Shown: positions 60,801 to 64,000 of the stretch, one piece after another
Numbering within the stretch: position 1 is the stretch's first letter
How the letters are laid out: every line of letters begins with the position of its first letter
DNA from: Elgaria multicarinata webbii
Lineage: Eukaryota > Chordata > Lepidosauria > Squamata > Anguidae
Direction of reading: 5' to 3'
NCBI RefSeq assembly: GCF_023053635.1
Contig: NC_086178.1
Location: forward strand, 47,576,726 to 47,640,725
DNA: 64,000 nt
The notes under the pieces: model-generated
What the model was told of the DNA's origin: nothing
Databases searched by the model: none
What the model saw: the letters and a program-made list of their open reading frames with translations, nothing else
Program-made: the position numbers and the translations under genes

Positions 60801-63800
60801 ATGAGCCCCCACCGGATCATGCGAGCCAGGTCATAAAGGGTTCATATTATCTACTGTGTGTGTGTCTGCGCCTCACTCTCCAAAATGGAGAAGCGGGACA
60901 CTGGGGCTGTCCGTCTTTATAAATGCTGAAGAGCAACTTAATGCAGTCGGCACACATCCCCAAAGGATTCTCAAATCAGGCTAAGCTACCATTGAGATAA
61001 CAGCACTTGCACTGTGCCTGGATAAAAAGAAAAATAAAGGGGAAATGCTTGACAAGTGGGAACAGCAACGAACCGTGGGATGCTCCTTGAGGTTTCCAGC
61101 CGCTGCGTTCTGTGAGCACTGAGCAGACTTGGTCCTCGTTGGGTGGTTGTTTTCAGTTCCCCCCTTACAGTATTTGATTAGAATATTAATATGAATGACT
61201 GTACAATGGAAATATGTATAAAATCTGACACGAGACCGGAATTATTATTAATAACAATAATATCTTTTTTAAATTGTGCTGGGAGATTGGAGGGGGCAAT
61301 AGCCTGTTATCTGAATTGGTGTTGAAATCACGGTGTGTCTTTCACAGCCAAGGTGGGTAGAAGCTGGACCTGTCCCATAAGAGGGACAAGGGCAAGTCCG
61401 ATTTTCAAGGTATACCTGCATGCACCCATTGTTCCTGTATGAGTGCTTCAGAGTTGTGATAGCCCCAGAACAGATGTCCTTCCTTTAGGGAAGACATCTG
61501 GGCCCTGCACAGCAAACGGTCTTGTGCTCTAAACATTTCCATTACCTTAGTTACCGCCAGCTCTTCTGCGCGCATCAGCTATAAAGCTTGTTTTGAGAGA
61601 CCACTTGAGGTCTGCGCCCTGTTAAGCCTACCTACCTTCATGCTGGTTTAGAAGTAATATTGAAATCAACCCTTGCATAAGTGTTAAGACCGCTTATGGC
61701 TCTTTTGCCTTCCAGGATGTTGATCTGAATCATTTCCGAATTGGCAAGATTGAGGGGTTTGAGGTACTGAAGAAAGTGAAGGTGAGAATCCTAAGGAACC
61801 CTCTTTGGTTGAGCAGGAATAGATCCTCTAGTGCTGCATGAGAGCGTATGTGCATGGTAGCCCTAGGTCTAACTAGGGGAATGTAGCATGGTGCTCTAAC
61901 TTCTTCACCTGGGAGCGAGGTGGTTGGAGGAGAGAGAGAGAGAGGGCACTGAGTAATAGCATTCCTCTGTGGGCTAAACTACATGCAACACGGGAGATCC
62001 GTGGTTCGAACCTCTTTTTTAAAAAAATAAATGAAACCTCACAGTAGGACATTTTGGCTGCTGCAGGAGCCTTCTGGTGGGAGAGATTAGGAGGGTCGGG
62101 AGAGCAAATGATTGTAGCAAGAGGCAGCAACCTCTAGTACGGAACTAAATTTCAAAGCTGTTTTACCTATGCACCTATTAGGAATGAGGCTTGCACATCC
62201 TTGTTTTCTCATCTCTGGTTATCTTCTCTCCGCCTGTTAGACTCTTTGTCTCCGTCAGAACTTGATTAAGTGCATTGAGAACCTGGAACAGTTACAAAGT
62301 CTCAAAGAGCTGGATCTCTATGACAATCAGATTCGAAAGATTGAGAACTTGGAAGCTCTGACAGATCTTGAGTGAGTACCTGGACAGAAAACAAAGAAGC
62401 CATTTGAACTGTCAGTGGGGAAAATCTAGTGTTCCTTCATGGTGACTGCTGAGCTGTGTGTATACGTGTGTGTGTGTGTGTGTGTGTGTGTTTGTGCACA
62501 TGCATGTTGTTTATTTTAAAATTTATATGGTGCCCTTCAGTGGACTTTCTAGGATAGCTTGAACCCACCCTTCAAATGCACTAATAATAACAACATGTTA
62601 AAGAGGCATACATGTAAAGCCTAGAAAATTAAAAGCATCTTTGCCTGGCACCACATGAATGTTGTTGGGCCTCTTGAAGGAGGGAAATGCACAAATGGGG
62701 CACCACTACTGAGAGCCTCAAGACATTACCTCAATACATGGGCAGGTTGTTATGACAGCAGGCATTCCCTATGCTGTATGGGGTTGTAAGGGTCAGCACT
62801 AACACTTTGAATTGTGCTTGGAAATGGCAGGAGCTGGACTGGAAGCCAGTGACGTTCATTTAATACTGGCAAGATAAGTTTCCATCTGTTTGAGAATGAC
62901 TAGCATTGTTTAACAAGTGGGTTTGTTTAGTCTTGGGTCACAGAGTTTTCCTTACTGTGGCTTCCATGGATGCTACATGCAAGACAATGTTTTTATTCAG
63001 ACATCATGCTGAATTATGGCTTGTACTAATCTTAGCTTAGATTTGAGCTTCCAAACATACAAGCAAGCTATGGTCATTTGCCCCAATTTCCACCTGCTCA
63101 ACACTTCAGTTCTTAGGTCATGGATGGGAAATGTATGTCTCTCCAGATGTTGGTGACTGCAACTCCCATTGTCCCTCAACATTGCCTCTGCAGGGCCATA
63201 CATCTCCCATCCCAGATTATGTTGTTTGGAACTGGAGTAATGGCTGTATCTATAGCTTTTAGTTCAGATATTGTACCAAGCATACTTAGCACAAACCATG
63301 GTGTACAAATCTCCTTCAAATCATGTTAATCGCTTAACTGGCCAGTTGCAAGCCATGGTATTTTTAAGTCTAACATCTTACCAAGCCGTAGTTAAGATTC
63401 CTTAATCATAATCTAACATAATCAGATTTAGCCAATATGTGTACTTACGGGAATCTATTGTTTTTGCAAACATGGCCCACTTGATGTTTCAGATTGCGTA
63501 GGAGACGTGTATACCAACCGAAGCTCCACCATGAACTGCCTGAGATAATTATCTCTGTCTTATTTCCCTAGCAAAGTAATAACTCATTAAATGTGATTGC
63601 GAGGGTAAGTGAAACTAGGAAATATATTAACGCACATTAAAGGGTAGAATGTGCTAACCTTGACTTGATTTGTAATAATGTAGCTTCATTTCAGGGTCCA
63701 CATGTACAGCAGCTCGAACTCCTTGGAGGAAGGATGGGGTACAAATGTGATGGATGTTCAGCAAGACTGTTTTTCTCAGTTTTGAAATAATTTCCTTGGT

Positions 63801-63973
63801 TTCCTCTTAGGATCCTCGATATTTCGTTTAACATTCTACGGCACATTGAAGGGCTGGATCAGCTCACTCAATTAAAGAAACTTTTCCTGGTCAACAACAA
63901 AATCAGCAAAATTGAGAACCTAAGCAACTTACAGCAATTACAAATGTTAGAGCTGGGATCTAATCGAATCAGG
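50186..63973 (+). CDS. PPP1R7: protein phosphatase 1 regulatory subunit 7 (5' part of gene)
   Basis: SDS22 is a leucine-rich-repeat protein that binds the PP1 catalytic subunit and controls its biogenesis and activity in nucleus and cytoplasm. Six exons join in phase to give 199 codons: an acidic N-terminus (about residues 1-80), then 22-residue LRRs with the SDS22-type pattern (LKELDLYDNQIRKIENLEAL, LKKLFLVNNKISKIENLSNL, LQMLELGSNRIR). Similarity to human is high from DVDLNHFRIGKIEGFEVLKK onward. The rest of the LRRs and the LRR cap lie beyond the right edge (human is about 360 residues). It is divergent from PASK. Confidence 0.97.
51450..51527. mobile_element. short repeat, ACTCAATGGGATT family
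   Basis: CCCATTGAGTTCAGTGGATC and GTGAGTATAGGATTGTAG. The next 60 bases (GATGGTGGCTATACTAAGAA and on) are also repeated at 49335-49375, so the unit may be longer. Confidence 0.55.
51846..51965 (-). mobile_element. L2-type 3' tail with (ATT)n
   Basis: Minus-strand ACCGCCTTGAAGCCCAGTAT and GGGCAAAAGGCGGGAAATAA, then an (AATA)n/(AAT)n run. Confidence 0.6.
52165..52270. mobile_element. short repeat, ACTCAATGGGATT family
   Basis: TTTTTGAACTCAGTAGGATT and TGAGTAAGCATGCATAGAAT, with a TAAGGCTGTAA left end. Confidence 0.5.
52386..52508 (+). CDS. PPP1R7: PPP1R7 exon 2
   Basis: It encodes VDRRIESEESGDDEGKKHTV then CIVADLSQQSLRDEQNGENS T. Human has VDRRVESEESGDEEGKKHSS and GIVADLSEQSLKD. The acceptor is TTACTTAG, the donor G|GTAAAC. 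Confidence 0.95.
52805..52943. mobile_element. palindromic MITE, thin-arm CTCCAGATGTGTT relative
   Basis: GTGGGCAACTTGTGGCCCTG, CCTACAACTCCCATGATCCC, GCTGATGGGAATTGTGACCA and CTACAACTTGCCCACCCAC form nested inverted pairs. Confidence 0.6.
53755..53885. mobile_element. palindromic MITE, CTCCAGATGTGTT family
   Basis: GGCCTTCCCCAACATAGTGA and CACCAGGGTGGGAAAGGCTG ends, with GACTACAACTCCCAGAATCC / GGATTCTTGGAGTTGTAGCC inside. Confidence 0.65.
54075..54203. mobile_element. decayed copy of the 46240 MITE
   Basis: TGCTGGGGCCCAGGACACAC and CATACCCTGCTTGGTGTAAA TTTGGCCC correspond to the right half of the 46240-46410 element. Confidence 0.55.
54437..54523. mobile_element. palindromic MITE, TGCATAGGATTG family, partial
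   Basis: TTAGGGTGCAGTCCTAAATT, GAGTTGTAGGACTTTTTCTG and TAAGCATTCATAAGATTGTA. The left arm is shortened. Confidence 0.6.
56764..57170 (-). mobile_element. L2-like LINE fragment
   Basis: The minus strand encodes FFSVAVPHFWNTLPREILLE and PSLLDFKCQ, matching the region near the L2 3' end (W-N-x-LP). It is strongly decayed. Confidence 0.5.
57307..57366 (+). mobile_element. Sauria SINE tail fragment
   Basis: CAGCAATGACTCAAGTGCTT GCACGAGAGGTTCCT is the same tail as in the 44886-45470 pair. Confidence 0.7.
58585..58780 (+). mobile_element. tRNA-derived SINE
   Basis: GGGGCTGTGGCTCAGTGGTA (A box region), TCCTAGTTCAATTCTTGGAC (B box region), GGGCTGCTGCCGCTCAGGGT, then GACCAATGGTCTGACTCAGT and AAGGCAGCTTGCTATG. 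It is a SINE rather than a tRNA gene because the 3' body is unrelated to tRNA. Confidence 0.8.
60042..60097 (+). CDS. PPP1R7: PPP1R7 exon 3
   Basis: It encodes AEAETPVDMETISLDPEAE (human ELPVDMETINLDRDAE). The acceptor is CTCTTGCAG, the donor GAG|GTAATG. Confidence 0.95.
60098..61715 (+). other. PPP1R7: PPP1R7 intron 3
   Basis: Contains inverted-looking segments around 60555-60720 (GGGTTATTAAACCCC, TTGAGGGTTAAACAACCCTT) that may be an old MITE. No exon is seen. Confidence 0.45.
61716..61781 (+). CDS. PPP1R7: PPP1R7 exon 4
   Basis: It encodes DVDLNHFRIGKIEGFEVLKK VK, nearly identical to human DVDLNHYRIGKIEGFEVLKK. The acceptor is CTTCCAG, the donor AAG|GTGAGA. Confidence 0.97.
62241..62371 (+). 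CDS. PPP1R7: PPP1R7 exon 5, LRRs 1-2
   Basis: It encodes TLCLRQNLIKCIENLEQLQS and LKELDLYDNQIRKIENLEAL, then TDLE. Two 22-residue SDS22-type repeats. The donor is GA|GTGAGT. Confidence 0.97.
62460..62492. repeat. (GT)n microsatellite
   Basis: GT dinucleotide run in PPP1R7 intron 5. Confidence 0.85.
62505..62865 (-). mobile_element. L2-like LINE remnant
   Basis: On plus it shows GGAGCTGGACTGGAAGCCAG TGACGTTCAT and a TTTATATGGTGCCCTTCAGT tail, typical of minus-oriented L2 3' ends. It is strongly decayed. Confidence 0.45.
63112..63222. mobile_element. palindromic MITE, CTCCAGATGTGTT family
   Basis: GTATGTCTCTCCAGATGTTG and GACTGCAACTCCCATTGTCC, with a right end CAGGGCCATACATCTCCCAT. Confidence 0.5.
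63811..63973 (+). CDS. PPP1R7: PPP1R7 exon 6, LRRs 3-5
   Basis: It encodes ILDISFNILRHIEGLDQLTQ, LKKLFLVNNKISKIENLSNL and QQLQMLELGSNRIR. The last exon in the window, with donor AGG|GTACGT. Human differs at only a few residues. Confidence 0.97.
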
Positions 63974-64000
63974 GTACGTATTATCTTCTCTCTGGTAGTT

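Overview
The window is vertebrate chromosomal DNA, most likely from a squamate reptile (probably a lizard). The host genes are split into short exons with GT/AG borders. The repeats are typical of squamates: CR1 and L2 LINEs, a BovB (RTE) 3' end, a facing pair of Sauria-type SINEs, other tRNA-derived SINEs and many palindromic non-autonomous DNA transposons. No bacterial-type operon, CRISPR array, rRNA gene, stand-alone tRNA gene or retrovirus-like element was recognised.

Two host genes are certain. PASK (PAS-domain serine/threonine kinase) lies on the minus strand, with coding exons from 43.44 kb down to 6.22 kb. I could place 18 coding exons whose phases all agree. They sum to 4353 bases including the stop, about 1450 residues. 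PPP1R7 (SDS22, a leucine-rich-repeat regulator of protein phosphatase 1) starts at 50.19 kb on the plus strand. Its first six coding exons (199 codons) lie in the window and it runs off the right edge. The two genes are head to head, as in the mammalian order MTERF4-PASK-PPP1R7. A CpG island at 0.8-1.35 kb with a short candidate first coding exon on the minus strand may be the MTERF4 promoter, but this is only tentative.

Layout: 0-1.4 kb CpG island; 1.5-4.1 kb transposon remnants; 4.2-6.2 kb probable PASK 3' UTR; 6.2-16.6 kb PASK kinase-domain exons, with L2, MITE and CR1-family insertions in the introns; 16.6-24.8 kb one long intron holding a BovB end and an apparently intact full-length CR1 (ORF1 and ORF2); 24.8-33.2 kb the fast-evolving central part of PASK; 34.6-39.7 kb the PAS-domain exons; 40.2-43.0 kb a second, 5'-truncated CR1 in the opposite orientation; 43.3-44.7 kb the PASK N-terminal exon and CpG promoter; 44.9-50.0 kb an intergenic stretch full of repeats; 50.0-50.5 kb the PPP1R7 CpG promoter; 50.2-64.0 kb PPP1R7 exons and introns.

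The most interesting observation is a tandem duplication inside PASK. An extra, in-frame 414-base exon (32026-32439) begins like the large exon at 27636 and ends like the exon at 33034, with matching intron flanks on both sides. It looks like the product of an unequal exchange between two neighbouring exons. It is a symmetric phase-2 cassette, so it could be included or skipped without changing frame.
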